DNA of 61,146 nt from Candidatus Pollutiaquabacter sp. (GTDB taxonomy: Bacteria; Bacteroidota; Bacteroidia; AKYH767-A; 2013-40CM-41-45). The translations under genes were made by a program, and so were the position numbers. Below are positions 1 through 8,116 of this stretch, in pieces (position 1 is the first letter of the stretch; every line of letters starts with the position of its first letter). The stretch lies in the NCBI GenBank assembly GCA_947465495.1, contig CANIAS010000009.1, forward strand, positions 1 through 61,146, written 5' to 3'. A model generated the notes under the pieces. That model worked only from the letters and a program-made list of their open reading frames with translations, searched no databases and was not told the DNA's origin.

Positions 1-291
1 GCTCAAATCATCGATCAGGAAGTCAAAAAGCTGATTGACGAATCATATGTTCGTACCACGGAACTACTTCGAAACAATAAGGAGCGATTGACACGCCTTG
101 CCAATCGCTTACTGGAGAAAGAAGTCATCTTCAAAGAAGACCTTGAGCAGATTTTCGGCAAACGCCAGTGGGCGGATCGCGAATTCCCTCCGCTACCTCC
201 AGTGCAGGCATTACCTGCCGCCAATGAAAATGGCGCCATCGTCGAAACTACTACGGAGCCGACACCAGATACTACTCCATCCAACAACTAA
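1..291 (+). CDS. ftsH: FtsH ATP-dependent zinc metalloprotease, C-terminal fragment
   Basis: This is the last 96 codons of a gene that begins before the window. The frame is open from base 1. The visible part is the helical end of the FtsH protease domain (EVKKLIDESY, then RLANRLLEKEVI, then a segment ending IFGKRQW), followed by a low-complexity Pro/Thr/Asn tail typical of Bacteroidota FtsH. FtsH is a membrane-anchored AAA+ protease that degrades misfolded membrane proteins and some regulators; the ATPase and zinc-binding motifs lie outside the window. The call is from family resemblance of this tail and from the neighbouring LUD and cdsA genes, a common order in this phylum. A strong terminator follows, so the next gene is probably transcribed separately. 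Confidence 0.85.
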   Translation, partial: AQIIDQEVKKLIDESYVRTTELLRNNKERLTRLANRLLEKEVIFKEDLEQIFGKRQWADREFPPLPPVQALPAANENGAIVETTTEPTPDTTPSNN

Positions 292-294
292 TTC

Positions 295-320
295 AAAGGG
301 CCGGGCAACCGGCCCTTTTT
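295..320 (+). terminator. Rho-independent terminator after ftsH
   Basis: A perfect 10-bp stem, AAAGGGCCGG paired with CCGGCCCTTT around a GCAA loop, runs into a T-run. It lies 3 bases after the ftsH stop codon. Confidence 0.9.
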
Positions 321-383
321 CATGTTTAACTGCCATCAAATAAATGTCGGTTAATTGTTACCTTCGTTGGCGACAACTGATCC

Positions 384-1037
384 ATGCAAGAGCGTATTTC
401 CCGTGAGCAGATGCTCAAGAAAATTCGTCAGGCCCTGATCGAAAAGACAGAGCCCCATTTTCCATCCCTAGACTGGGACAAGAACGTTTACACACCTGCC
501 ATCGGAGAAGGTCCTGAAGAACAATTTGCGTTGGCCTTCACGAAGATTGGTGGTCATTTTACTTTCTGCGAAAATGAAATTGATTGCATTGAGCAACTTA
601 TCCAAATTGCGCAATCAAAAGGATGGAAAAAATTCTACTGCTGGGAAAAACCCTTACAGTACTTATTAAAACAAGCAGCGTTTCCCTACACGACCGAAGA
701 TCGGGAGTTTCCAGAAGGCATGGTAGGCATCACCACCTGCGAAGCTTTAGTTAGCCGCCTGGGAAGTGTCATCGTTTCATCCGGAATCGGCTCTGGCAGA
801 CGATTATTCGTAGCGCCCACTTTTCATGTGATTATCGCACGAACCTCGCAGCTTGTACCTGATTTAAAAGACGCATTCTACCTTATTCAGGAAAAATACG
901 GCCAGCAAATTCCTTCGATGATTGCAGCTCTCAGCGGACCTAGCCGTACGGCCGATATTGAAAAAACGCTGGTCACACCAGCCCACGGTCCCGAAGAAAT
1001 TCATGTATTGTTAATCGACGAACCTCATTCTCGGTAA
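384..1037 (+). CDS. LUD domain protein (LutC/YkgG-like)
   Basis: A 217-residue LUD-domain protein. Visible family motifs are TTCEALVSRLGSV (about 117-129), GSGRR (136-140), SGPSRTADIE (184-193) and a HGPEE motif (201-205). LUD proteins of the LutC type act with LutA and LutB in iron-sulfur-dependent L-lactate oxidation, but no lutA or lutB lies nearby. In Bacteroidota a solitary LUD gene commonly sits between ftsH and cdsA, so its real role is not established. It starts at an ATG 64 bases after the ftsH terminator. A near-match to the -7 box, TACCTTCG, lies about 20 bases upstream. The DUF2007 gene begins 2 bases after its stop. Confidence 0.88.
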   Translation: MQERISREQMLKKIRQALIEKTEPHFPSLDWDKNVYTPAIGEGPEEQFALAFTKIGGHFTFCENEIDCIEQLIQIAQSKGWKKFYCWEKPLQYLLKQAAFPYTTEDREFPEGMVGITTCEALVSRLGSVIVSSGIGSGRRLFVAPTFHVIIARTSQLVPDLKDAFYLIQEKYGQQIPSMIAALSGPSRTADIEKTLVTPAHGPEEIHVLLIDEPHSR

Positions 1038-1039
1038 TC

Positions 1040-1240
1040 ATGACAGATTGGGTAAAAATATACCTAGCCGGACAGCCTCATCAAGCCGAAATCGTTGTGG
1101 CGGTATTGGAAGATCACAACATTGAAGCCCAGGTGATCGACAAGCGAGACTCCAGTTACCTCTTTGGAAATGTAGAAATATATGTTGACCAGCGTAACGC
1201 GGAAGAAGCGCGTCGCATTATCGCCGAAAACGAACTGTGA
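1040..1240 (+). CDS. DUF2007 domain protein
   Basis: A 66-residue cytoplasmic protein with the DUF2007 (putative signal-transducing) pattern: an N-terminal strand (VKIYLAG), a helix (QAEIVVAVLEDHNIEA), a central VIDKRDSSY segment, then VEIYVDQRNAEEARRII. This gives a small ferredoxin-like alpha/beta fold. The function is unknown; the family is suggested to bind small ligands or modulate partners. It starts 2 bases after the LUD gene, and its stop overlaps the GTG start of cdsA (GTGA), so it is probably translated from the same mRNA and coupled to cdsA. Confidence 0.8.
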   Translation: MTDWVKIYLAGQPHQAEIVVAVLEDHNIEAQVIDKRDSSYLFGNVEIYVDQRNAEEARRIIAENEL

Positions 1241-2055
1241 GCAATCTTACACAACGTATACTTACAGCCATTGTCGGTGCATCGCTGGTAATTGGAGCAA
1301 TTCTATTTTCCGAATTCACGTTTCTACTTTTATTATTACTGATTACTGTATTAGGCGTAACTGAATTCTACCGGTTACTTCGACACGATGGTGTTCAGCC
1401 GCAAACACTGCCGGGCATCGTCTTGGCTGCTGCACCCTTTATCGCCCCTCTCCTCTCGTCCGGAACTGGTATAGCATGGAATGCATTGCCATTTATACTC
1501 ATTTTACCGTATATCATTTTTATCCGTGAACTATATACCAAATCAGAAAAGCCATTTACCAATATCGCGTTTACGCTACTTGCTCCAATTTACCTGGCCT
1601 TTCCACTTTTCCTTTTTTACCTCTTTTCCTTCCAGGGTTTAGATACCAACCATTATCATCCATACAATGTGCTCGGCTATTTATTCATCCTGTGGGCGAG
1701 CGACAGTGGCGCATACTTCGCGGGACGCTTTTTGGGCAAGCACAAACTATTCGAACGCATTTCACCCAAAAAGACCTGGGAAGGTTTCTTAGGCGGCTTG
1801 GCTATGGCCATGACTGTGGCTTATGTGGTCAGTGGATATTATACTAATTTGGATCGACTGACATGGATGATTGTTGCGCTGATAATTGTGGTCACCGGAG
1901 CTTTAGGCGATCTCGTCGAGTCCTTGTTCAAACGTAGCATTGCCATTAAAGACTCGGGCTCACTTTTACCGGGGCATGGGGGTGTACTAGATCGCTTTGA
2001 CGGCCTTTACATTTCGGCGCCATTCGTATTTGTATACCTGCTACTTTTCAGCTGA
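1237..2055 (+). CDS. cdsA: Phosphatidate cytidylyltransferase CdsA
   Basis: A 272-residue integral membrane enzyme that makes CDP-diacylglycerol from phosphatidic acid and CTP, the branch point of bacterial phospholipid synthesis. Several hydrophobic segments fill residues 8-200. Family motifs are SDSGAYFAGR (155-164), SPKKTWEG (176-183), and the C-terminal CDS signature from GDLVES (224-229) through KDSG to LPGHGGVLDRFDGL (244-257). The length is normal. The start is a GTG overlapping the DUF2007 stop. It is followed 96 bases later by psd, so two successive steps toward phosphatidylethanolamine lie together; the intervening phosphatidylserine synthase gene is not here. Confidence 0.96.
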   Translation: MSNLTQRILTAIVGASLVIGAILFSEFTFLLLLLLITVLGVTEFYRLLRHDGVQPQTLPGIVLAAAPFIAPLLSSGTGIAWNALPFILILPYIIFIRELYTKSEKPFTNIAFTLLAPIYLAFPLFLFYLFSFQGLDTNHYHPYNVLGYLFILWASDSGAYFAGRFLGKHKLFERISPKKTWEGFLGGLAMAMTVAYVVSGYYTNLDRLTWMIVALIIVVTGALGDLVESLFKRSIAIKDSGSLLPGHGGVLDRFDGLYISAPFVFVYLLLFS

Positions 2056-2151
2056 AGTCATCACATCCATTTGTTGGAAATTTAATTTTAGCCAGGTTGA
2101 AGCCCATCACTCGAAGGGTAATTTTACAGCCACTAATACCAACCTACTACC

Positions 2152-2814
2152 ATGCTCCGTTTTCACAAAGAAGGCAATTCTTCCATCGCCATCGTACTAT
2201 TAGTTGCCACCCTGTTGCAATTGGCCAATCATACTTTTCTGATTGACTATCCCATCGCTTATTATTTCGTGATTGCTGTATGGGTATTTTTGGTAGTGAT
2301 GATTCTGCAATTTTTCAGAAATCCAAAACGTACAACGATTCAAAATGAAAAACACGTAATTTGTCCGGCTGATGGTAAAGTAGTGGTGATAGAGGAAACC
2401 GAGGAAGGTGAATACTTCAAGGACAAACGACTCCAAGTGTCGATCTTCATGTCGCCCATCAACGTGCACGTGAACCGTTATCCAATCGGCGGACAAGTAG
2501 TTTATAGTAAATACCATCCCGGCTTATACCTGGTAGCATGGCATCCAAAATCATCGACAGAGAACGAGCGTACAACGGTAGTAGTTCAAACATCCGGCAA
2601 TGTTTCTGTCCTGTTCCGGCAAATTGCAGGGGCTCTGGCGCGAAGGATTGTTTGCTATGCCAAACAAGGTGACAAAGCCAAACAGGGCGAGGAATTCGGC
2701 TTTATCAAATTTGGTTCACGCGTGGATATTTTCCTGCCGATTGGCACAAAGGTTCATGTAGCAATGAATCAAGTGGTTCGAGGTGGCGAGACTGTCTTGG
2801 CGGAGCTTACCTAA
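2152..2814 (+). CDS. psd: Phosphatidylserine decarboxylase proenzyme
   Basis: A 220-residue proenzyme of the short (archaeal-type, PSD-A) class that decarboxylates phosphatidylserine to phosphatidylethanolamine at the inner membrane. Two hydrophobic segments (about 12-25 and 34-54) anchor the N-terminus. The conserved core includes CPADGKVV (71-78), FMSPINVHVNR (99-109) and FGFIKFGSRVD (182-192). Self-cleavage is expected between Gly188 and Ser189, giving the pyruvoyl group on the alpha chain. It follows cdsA in the same direction; the next genes converge on it. Confidence 0.95.
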   Translation: MLRFHKEGNSSIAIVLLVATLLQLANHTFLIDYPIAYYFVIAVWVFLVVMILQFFRNPKRTTIQNEKHVICPADGKVVVIEETEEGEYFKDKRLQVSIFMSPINVHVNRYPIGGQVVYSKYHPGLYLVAWHPKSSTENERTTVVVQTSGNVSVLFRQIAGALARRIVCYAKQGDKAKQGEEFGFIKFGSRVDIFLPIGTKVHVAMNQVVRGGETVLAELT

Positions 2815-2844
2815 AAACCACATCACCACGCTAAGTATACTTTG

Positions 2845-3285
2845 TTATCGTGTAGCTGTTGCAGTTCGCTGATCGACCGATTGGCCATCACGAATAGTAT
2901 AATTAAAGCTCAAGGTGCCATCCGACCGGTAGCTACCAGACCCTTGAATTGTATCTGAACCTATGACATTTCGAGGAATAGTGATGTTGCCGGCACTCAC
3001 AGATGCAGATACATACGTGCCCTGGCCGTAGCCATCAAAATTCTCCATACGAATACCATCTCCACTGGAACCTGATGCGATAATGTTCATCGTGAAATTA
3101 ATTGGACCACCGATGGGACCATCGGAAGCGCCGATCCATTGTCCAAGATAATCCTGACGAGTTACCGTCGGATCAATTGAATCATCCGGTTCACATGCAT
3201 AGAACGTCGTGCCTAGCACAATTGCTACGACTAAAAGATGTTTAAAGGAAGCTCTCACGGAAATATGCAGTTTAAATAGGTTCAC
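2845..3285 (-). CDS. Small secreted lipoprotein of unknown function
   Basis: A 146-residue protein with a lipoprotein signal peptide: a hydrophobic run ([14 protein letters not shown]) ends at Cys30 followed by acidic residues EPDD. The rest is rich in Gly, Ser, Thr and beta-strand patterns ([25 protein letters not shown]), resembling small Bacteroidota lipoproteins with a lipocalin-like or beta-sandwich fold. I do not recognise a named family. The GTG start overlaps the hutU stop (GTGA), suggesting coupled translation. An alternative GTG at 3258 would give a shorter signal peptide. Any link to histidine catabolism is only positional. Confidence 0.65.
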   Translation of the reverse strand: MNLFKLHISVRASFKHLLVVAIVLGTTFYACEPDDSIDPTVTRQDYLGQWIGASDGPIGGPINFTMNIIASGSSGDGIRMENFDGYGQGTYVSASVSAGNITIPRNVIGSDTIQGSGSYRSDGTLSFNYTIRDGQSVDQRTATATR

Positions 3286-4964
3286 TTGAGTCGTTCACGA
3301 ATGTCAAGGCGAAACTTACGAGCTGTATCGACAGCGATATCATAGCCTGCATCTGCATGACGAATGACACCCATGGCTGGATCGTTGTGCAACACGCGCT
3401 TGATGCGACGCGCAGCATCGTCTGTACCATCTGCGACTATCACCATCCCGGCATGAATGGAGTAGCCCATACCAACTCCTCCGCCATGGTGCAAGGATAC
3501 CCAGCTGGCCCCGCCGGCGGTGTTAATGAGAGCATTCAGTACCGGCCAATCAGCAATGGCATCACTACCATCTTTCATAGCTTCAGTTTCGCGATTAGGG
3601 GAAGCTACAGAACCCGTATCGAGGTGGTCGCGACCAATGACGATGGGTGCTTTTACTTTTCCGGTTCGAACAAGTTCATTGAATAACAAACCGGCCTGTT
3701 CGCGCTCACCCATGCCAATCCAACAGATACGTGCAGGTAATCCCTGAAAGGCGATGCGTTCCGAAGCCATTTTCATCCAACGGTGCATCGACTTATTTTC
3801 GGGAAACAGGTTCATGATGGCTTCATCGGTTACACGAATATCTTCCGGATCTCCGGAGAGTGCCGCCCAACGGAAGGGCCCTTTGCCTTCGCAGAAAAGT
3901 GGACGAATATAGGCTGGGACAAAGCCAGGAAAATCAAATGCATTTTTCAAACCACGCTCCAGCGCACGTCCGCGCAAATTATTTCCATAATCGAATGTAA
4001 TTGCACCCATTTTCTGAAGATCCAGCATCAACTGAACGTGCTCAACCATCGAAGCATAACTCATTTCCATATACTTTGCAGGATTTGATTCACGCAACAC
4101 ATTGGCTTGTTCGTTCGTTAATCCTTCAGGAAGGTAACCAACCAGTGGATCATGAGCAGAAGTTTGATCCGTGAGCACATCTGGAACGATACCACGTTCT
4201 TTCAATCGATTAAGCAATTTTACGGCAGTACAAATCACACCTATGGACTTATTCTCGCCTTTCTTTTTGAATTCCAGAGCGAGATCAATCGCTTTATCAA
4301 GGTCGGTTTCAATATGATCCAGATAACGGGTTTCTATGCGCTTCTCTGCGCGCCACTGCTCCACCTCTGCCGCAAGGCAAACACCTTCAGCCATGGTAAT
4401 GGCCAATGGTTGAGCACCACCCATTCCACCGAGACCAGCTGTTACGCAAAGCCGTCCTTTAAGCGAACCACCAAAATGTTTTTCAGCAACTGCATTGAAG
4501 GTTTCGTAAGTACCTTGTACGATTCCCTGCGATCCGATATATATCCACGATCCGGCTGTCATCTGACCGTACATGATCAACCCTTTTCGTTCAAGTTCAT
4601 CGAATGACTCCAAGGTTGCCCAATGAGGAACAAGTTGAGAATTACTGATAATAACGCGGGGAGCATCCTTATGAGTAGGAAGTATTCCAACCGGCTTTCC
4701 ACTTTGCACAAGGAGTGTCTCATCCTCATTTAAGTCCTTCAGTGCTTTTACAATCAGGTGAAAGGACTCCACATTACGAGCTGCTTTTCCACGTCCTCCA
4801 TAGACTACCAAATCTTCCGGGCGTTCTGCTACCTCCGGATCGAGGTTATTGTGCAACATGCGTAATGCTGCTTCCTGGACCCATCCTTTGCAATTGAGTT
4901 CAGTTCCAGTTGGCGTCTTGGTTTTAGACAAGTCTAGCTTTTCGTGATTCAATGATGTAGCCAT
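3282..4964 (-). CDS. hutU: Urocanate hydratase (urocanase)
   Basis: A full-length (560 aa) cytoplasmic urocanase, which uses tightly bound NAD+ to convert urocanate to imidazolonepropionate, the second step of histidine breakdown. Diagnostic stretches are [10 protein letters not shown] (55-64), the NAD-binding [11 protein letters not shown] (175-185), DQTSAHDP, the CEGKGPFRW stretch, and near the C-terminus [17 protein letters not shown] with [10 protein letters not shown]. No truncation is seen. It follows the DUF5522 gene by 18 bases and overlaps the downstream lipoprotein by 4. The other hut genes (hutH, hutI, hutG) are not in the window. Confidence 0.97.
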   Translation of the reverse strand: MATSLNHEKLDLSKTKTPTGTELNCKGWVQEAALRMLHNNLDPEVAERPEDLVVYGGRGKAARNVESFHLIVKALKDLNEDETLLVQSGKPVGILPTHKDAPRVIISNSQLVPHWATLESFDELERKGLIMYGQMTAGSWIYIGSQGIVQGTYETFNAVAEKHFGGSLKGRLCVTAGLGGMGGAQPLAITMAEGVCLAAEVEQWRAEKRIETRYLDHIETDLDKAIDLALEFKKKGENKSIGVICTAVKLLNRLKERGIVPDVLTDQTSAHDPLVGYLPEGLTNEQANVLRESNPAKYMEMSYASMVEHVQLMLDLQKMGAITFDYGNNLRGRALERGLKNAFDFPGFVPAYIRPLFCEGKGPFRWAALSGDPEDIRVTDEAIMNLFPENKSMHRWMKMASERIAFQGLPARICWIGMGEREQAGLLFNELVRTGKVKAPIVIGRDHLDTGSVASPNRETEAMKDGSDAIADWPVLNALINTAGGASWVSLHHGGGVGMGYSIHAGMVIVADGTDDAARRIKRVLHNDPAMGVIRHADAGYDIAVDTARKFRLDIRERLK

Positions 4965-4982
4965 AGTTGCAATAGTATTCGT

Positions 4983-5177
4983 TCACTTATTCGGTTTGGG
5001 TGTAGCCTTTGACGATGGTTTTTGGAAATTCCACGGACAATGGCGGCAACCGCTTTGACAACAATAACCACGTTTTAAATGATATTGTTCCGTAAAAATC
5101 ACAAATCCTTCGGGGGACAGGTAATAATCGCCGGGTTCGAATTTGTCGGTGAAAGCCATTTTATCGAAGTCGTTCAA
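4983..5177 (-). CDS. DUF5522 small cysteine-rich protein
   Basis: A 64-residue protein matching the DUF5522 pattern: FEPGDYYLSPEGFVIFTEQY, HLKRGYCCQSGCRHCPW, then a basic tail. The four clustered cysteines (CC-x3-C-x2-C) suggest metal binding, but the function is unknown. It is the first gene of a minus-strand unit with hutU, with a -7 element about 18-25 bases upstream of its start. Confidence 0.8.
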   Translation of the reverse strand: MNDFDKMAFTDKFEPGDYYLSPEGFVIFTEQYHLKRGYCCQSGCRHCPWNFQKPSSKATPKPNK

Positions 5178-5194
5178 ACACGTTGATTATTAGG

Positions 5195-5202
5195 CAAATT
5201 TA
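5195..5202 (-). promoter_or_regulatory. Bacteroidota -7 element for DUF5522-hutU unit
   Basis: On the minus strand the sequence reads TAAATTTG, a full match to TAnnTTTG, 18 bases before the DUF5522 start codon. No TTG is seen at the expected -33 spacing. Confidence 0.4.
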
Positions 5203-5226
5203 CTGATTTTTGAGCACCCGTATCGC

Positions 5227-6078
5227 ATGGAATTCCAAGAGTTATTTGATTTACCGCCTGTTTTTCAGCCACTTTCATGGAAGGCGGCTGAAGATGCCGG
5301 AATCCGTGTGCAAGTACTCCGCGAAGACCTTCGCCACCCAGTACTTGGCGGTAATAAGCTATGGAAATTAAAATACAACCTGGAAGATTACAGAAATTCG
5401 GGAAGCTCCTGCATCGTCAGCTTTGGGGGAGCCTATTCGAATCACTTACTTGCCATCAGTGAGGCATGCCACCAACTGGCAATTCCACTGCATGCTTTTA
5501 TTCGGGGAGAAGAAGAACCTTTAAATGAACGAATAGAGCGAATGATTTCAGTAGGAACCATCGTCCATTATTTGTCAAGAAGCGAATACCGTAAAAAGGA
5601 GGACACTATTTTTCTGCAACACCTATTGAATAAATTCCAGTTGCCGCACAACAGCTTTATCATTCCGGAAGGAGCCAACAATGCATCCGGAAGGAGGGGA
5701 TGTAGCGAATTAGGAAAACTAATTCCAATAACTACCCATAAAGTATTGGTGGCAGTCGGGACTGGCGGCACCATGAAAGGATTGCTGGAAGGTATCTCGG
5801 AATCAACTTTGGTGACGGGTATATTAACAGGGCACTTTAAGGATGTTAGTATACAATCGTCAAGAGCCCATCTGCTGACCAATTACGCCTGGAAAGGTTA
5901 TGGAAAATGGGAAGATGGATTAATGTCGTTCATGAAACAGTTTAGCCTTGTTACCGCTATTCCGTTGGAGCCGGTCTATACCGGAAAACTATTTTACGCT
6001 TTGAACGATTTGGTGGAGAAAGGATATTTCCAGCGAGGCAGTGAAATTACGGTACTTCACAGCGGAGGATTGGGGTAA
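5227..6078 (+). CDS. PLP-dependent ACC deaminase / D-cysteine desulfhydrase family enzyme
   Basis: A 283-residue fold-type II PLP enzyme of the 1-aminocyclopropane-1-carboxylate deaminase/D-cysteine desulfhydrase family. The predicted Schiff-base lysine is Lys44 in LGGNKLWKLKY. SFGGAYSNHLLA is the substrate-carboxylate loop, and AVGTGGTMKGLL is the phosphate-binding loop. The C-terminus carries the family's LHSGGLG ending. Sequence alone does not separate deaminase from desulfhydrase; the family in Bacteroidota is usually annotated loosely. It is monocistronic, divergent from the DUF5522 gene and closed by the terminator at 6091. Confidence 0.88.
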   Translation: MEFQELFDLPPVFQPLSWKAAEDAGIRVQVLREDLRHPVLGGNKLWKLKYNLEDYRNSGSSCIVSFGGAYSNHLLAISEACHQLAIPLHAFIRGEEEPLNERIERMISVGTIVHYLSRSEYRKKEDTIFLQHLLNKFQLPHNSFIIPEGANNASGRRGCSELGKLIPITTHKVLVAVGTGGTMKGLLEGISESTLVTGILTGHFKDVSIQSSRAHLLTNYAWKGYGKWEDGLMSFMKQFSLVTAIPLEPVYTGKLFYALNDLVEKGYFQRGSEITVLHSGGLG

Positions 6079-6090
6079 TAATAGCAATAA

Positions 6091-6117
6091 AAAAGCTGCC
6101 TGGTGGAGGCAGCTTTT
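6091..6117. terminator. Bidirectional terminator between convergent genes
   Basis: A perfect stem, AAAAGCTGCC with GGCAGCTTTT and a 7-base loop, is flanked by an A-run on one side and a T-run on the other. It can serve both the deaminase gene and the convergent lipoprotein gene. Confidence 0.85.
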
Positions 6118-6138
6118 CTGAGCGCTGGTCTATCAGTA

Positions 6139-6609
6139 TCAGTTTTTAATTAAACTAACCTGATATACTATATTCGTCATTGAGGTTGAATCAAAGTAGG
6201 TCTCTTGATATTTGAGATTGTTTGCATTCAGTTGCGTGATATTGAAATCTGCTTCGCTTGGAGTACCTGGAGCATAAATTAGGATGGTTTGGTTGTTTCC
6301 AAATCCCCATGTTCCAGAATCAACAATCTGCGGGTCACTTGCATTGCACTTGGTTGCACCTTCGTCTTCTACGTAAGTGTAATCCGCATTAAAAGTAAGA
6401 ATATTGTCTAATTCACAGGCTGTGTAATAGGTACTAGTCACGTCGATGCCATTGACATAAAAGTTTGTCATGCGCCAACCATGAGCGGTCAGCAACTGCA
6501 AATTAGTTTGTGTCGGAGTTGATGAACTGTTATCATCATCTTTACTACAACCACTAAAAATTAGCACTGCACTTGCAGTGAGAACAAGGAGGGACTTTTT
6601 GAAATTCAT
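6139..6609 (-). CDS. Lipocalin-like lipoprotein
   Basis: A 156-residue lipoprotein. The signal peptide MNFKKSLLVLTASAVLIF ends in the lipobox FSGC, followed by KDDDN, typical of surface-exposed lipoproteins in this phylum. The mature part has the layout of Bacteroidota lipocalin-like domains: a WRMT strand near the start, an LTFNADYTY strand, a GTWGFG turn, ILIY, and a terminal VYQVSLI strand. Ligand and role are unknown. It is probably transcribed alone: a -7 element lies upstream and a shared terminator downstream. Confidence 0.75.
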   Translation of the reverse strand: MNFKKSLLVLTASAVLIFSGCSKDDDNSSSTPTQTNLQLLTAHGWRMTNFYVNGIDVTSTYYTACELDNILTFNADYTYVEDEGATKCNASDPQIVDSGTWGFGNNQTILIYAPGTPSEADFNITQLNANNLKYQETYFDSTSMTNIVYQVSLIKN

Positions 6610-6634
6610 AGCTTAATTGATTAATAGTTTAGGA

Positions 6635-6642
6635 CAAAAGTA
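6635..6642 (-). promoter_or_regulatory. -7 element for the lipocalin-like lipoprotein gene
   Basis: The minus strand reads TACTTTTG, matching TAnnTTTG, 26 bases upstream of the start codon. No clear TTG is present at -33. Confidence 0.45.
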
Positions 6643-6678
6643 ACAAATGTTTGAAAAGGTTGAACAGCGAAATTCTCA

Positions 6679-7656
6679 TTATAAACCAACCTTTAGCTCT
6701 TGGCCTGTTGCTAATCGCTGGTCGGCCTGAAGTTGGTTATACTTTCGAATGAACTTCGATTTTATCCCAAGATCTTGTGCAATAGAATGAATGGTATCCC
6801 CTTCTTTCACTGTATAGGTTTTCACCGATGCATTTCGTTGTTTGGGTGAGATGTAGACGTGCTGGCCTTCCTGCAATTTCGCTGACATTGGAAGTTCGTT
6901 ATACTTCGGCAACTGCCAATAGCCCAATTGAAATTCTTCCGAAAGATTTTTAAAATTATCACCGCGTCGGGCGATGATATAACGTGATCCATTGTTGGTC
7001 ATGACTTCACGATCACCAAAAACACTGACAGTTTCGGATGATGACGTGGAAGCATGGAAATTCAGGGTTCGTTTAACTTGCTCAACAATTGGCACAGGCC
7101 TCGTACTTGCTACAGGCGCAGCAGGCACCACTTGACTATCGTATTGCTGTAGGTTATAATCCTCGATGATCTTGATAAGGCGGTGAGCGTATTGTGGATC
7201 TGTTGCGTAGCCAGCGTGCTTTAGTCCATGAGCCCACCCTTTGTAATCGGTCGATTTCAATTCAAACAGCGATGCATACCTCGGCCGAGATCGAAGGAAT
7301 TCCGAATGATCATCGAATGATTCCAAGGCAGAATTGTATTTGCGAAAACATTCATTGGGAGCATCATCATCCTGATAAAATCCGGGACCGTTCCAGTTGG
7401 CGCACTTGATTCCGAAATGATTATTGGCTTCGATAGCCAGCGGGCTATTACCATCCGAGGATTCCAGACAACCTTGGGCCAGTGTAATGCTTGCAGGAAT
7501 ACCGGTTCGTTTCATTTCACGCACAGCATCTTCGGCATATTTACCAATATAGGCTTCCCTGGATTGTTTGGGAGGATTTGCAGTCGAAATAAGAAAAGAG
7601 CAAAAAAATGCTAAAAATAAAAGATAAGCAGCTTTGGGGAATCGTTGGAGCAGCAT
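6679..7656 (-). CDS. Secreted glucosaminidase with two LysM domains
   Basis: A cell-wall hydrolase of about 325 residues. I start it at the ATG at 7656, which gives a compact signal peptide (MLLQRFPKAAYLLFLAFFCSFLISTA); the frame is open 30 codons further but that extension is a poor leader. The mannosyl-glycoprotein endo-beta-N-acetylglucosaminidase (FlgJ-like) domain is visible as AVREMKRTGIPASITLAQG, the ESSDGNS segment with a likely catalytic Glu, NNHFGIKC, FRKYNSALESFDDHSEFL and the YATDPQYAHRLI end. Two C-terminal LysM repeats follow (YIIARRGDNFKNLSEEFQ and YTVKEGDTIHSIAQDLG) that bind peptidoglycan. It likely trims the septal or lateral wall. Confidence 0.9.
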   Translation of the reverse strand: MLLQRFPKAAYLLFLAFFCSFLISTANPPKQSREAYIGKYAEDAVREMKRTGIPASITLAQGCLESSDGNSPLAIEANNHFGIKCANWNGPGFYQDDDAPNECFRKYNSALESFDDHSEFLRSRPRYASLFELKSTDYKGWAHGLKHAGYATDPQYAHRLIKIIEDYNLQQYDSQVVPAAPVASTRPVPIVEQVKRTLNFHASTSSSETVSVFGDREVMTNNGSRYIIARRGDNFKNLSEEFQLGYWQLPKYNELPMSAKLQEGQHVYISPKQRNASVKTYTVKEGDTIHSIAQDLGIKSKFIRKYNQLQADQRLATGQELKVGL

Positions 7657-7772
7657 GATTAAGGAATGATTTAGAGGAGGTTGGCAATGGTGAAAATTGT
7701 ACGGAAAATGGAGGGAATGGATACATAGCGATAAGAAAGAGGTCAAAAAACAGCAGAGAATCAGAAGAAAAT

Positions 7773-7802
7773 TTGCGAATGGTTTGTTTCTGCGTATATT
7801 TG
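7773..7802 (+). promoter_or_regulatory. Bacteroidota sigma-A promoter for tRNA-Val
   Basis: TTG at 7773-7775 is separated by 19 bases from TATATTTG at 7795-7802, an exact match to the TTG-N19-TAnnTTTG consensus. It lies 11 bases before the tRNA and is the best complete promoter in the window. Confidence 0.75.
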
Positions 7803-7813
7803 CAGCCCCAAAC

Positions 7814-7891
7814 GGGAGCTTAGCTCAGCTGGTTCAGAGCATCTGCCTTACAAGCAGAGGGTCACAGGTTCGAACCCTGTAGCTCCCACCA
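7814..7891 (+). tRNA. tRNA-Val (anticodon UAC)
   Basis: The sequence folds as a full cloverleaf. The acceptor GGGAGCT pairs with AGCTCCC; the D arm is GCTC/GAGC; the anticodon arm is TCTGC/GCAGA with loop CTTACAA (anticodon TAC); the T arm is ACAGG/CCTGT with loop TTCGAAC. The 3' CCA is encoded. It has its own promoter upstream and a terminator starting 5 bases downstream. Confidence 0.97.
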
Positions 7892-7895
7892 ATTG

Positions 7896-7920
7896 AAAAC
7901 CCACCTAACGGTGGGTTTTT
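7896..7920 (+). terminator. Terminator of tRNA-Val
   Basis: The stem AAAACCCACC/GGTGGGTTTT with a TAAC loop ends in T's, 5 bases after the tRNA CCA. It is repeated exactly at 8049-8073. Confidence 0.9.
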
Positions 7921-7972
7921 GCGTTCATTGACTATTCCTAATTAAATAAGAAAAAGCAGCTGGTTCAGTGCA

Positions 7973-7991
7973 TCCCGGCTTTTAGCCGGGA
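7973..7991. repeat. Palindrome replacing the anticodon arm of the tRNA copy
   Basis: A perfect inverted repeat, TCCCGGCT-TTT-AGCCGGGA. It shares the TCCCG...CGGGA frame with the palindrome at 8006-8022, consistent with a REP-like mobile hairpin family, though only these two are visible here. Confidence 0.7.
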
Positions 7992-8005
7992 GGGTCACAG
8001 CGTTT

Positions 8006-8022
8006 ATCCCGTGTAACGGGAT
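8006..8022. repeat. Palindrome inserted in the T arm of the tRNA copy
   Basis: A perfect inverted repeat, ATCCCGT-GTA-ACGGGAT, splits the T arm relative to the intact tRNA. Confidence 0.7.
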
Positions 8023-8048
8023 TCGAACCCTGTAGCTCCCACCAATTG

Positions 8049-8073
8049 AAAACCCACCTAACGGTGGGTTTTT
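8049..8073 (+). terminator. Duplicated copy of the tRNA-Val terminator
   Basis: Identical to 7896-7920, offset by 153 bases. It probably still ends transcripts that pass the first terminator. Confidence 0.8.
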
Positions 8074-8116
8074 GCGCTTATAACATGTATCATAATTTAC
8101 ACAGCGGCTATATTCC

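Larger units (their letters stand above)
7957..8044 (+). pseudogene. Mosaic tRNA-Val pseudogene with two palindromic insertions
   Basis: This is a second, broken copy of the tRNA-Val. CAGCTGGTTCAG, AGGGTCACAG and the whole TTCGAACCC...CCA end match the intact gene. The 5' acceptor strand is missing, so no cloverleaf can form. The anticodon arm is replaced by the palindrome TCCCGGCTTTTAGCCGGGA (7973-7991), and the T arm is split by a 21-base insert containing ATCCCGTGTAACGGGAT (8006-8022). Identity continues past CCA through the terminator to about 8076. It arose by tandem duplication or by element insertion and excision; it is not expected to work as a tRNA. Confidence 0.85.

Noticed and set aside
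4152-4607. 151-codon frame antisense to hutU
   Set aside because: It has no family resemblance and lies fully within a well-conserved enzyme gene.
7957-8044. A functional tRNA-Lys, because the replaced loop contains TTT
   Set aside because: There is no 5' acceptor strand to pair with AGCTCCC and the T arm is interrupted, so no cloverleaf forms.
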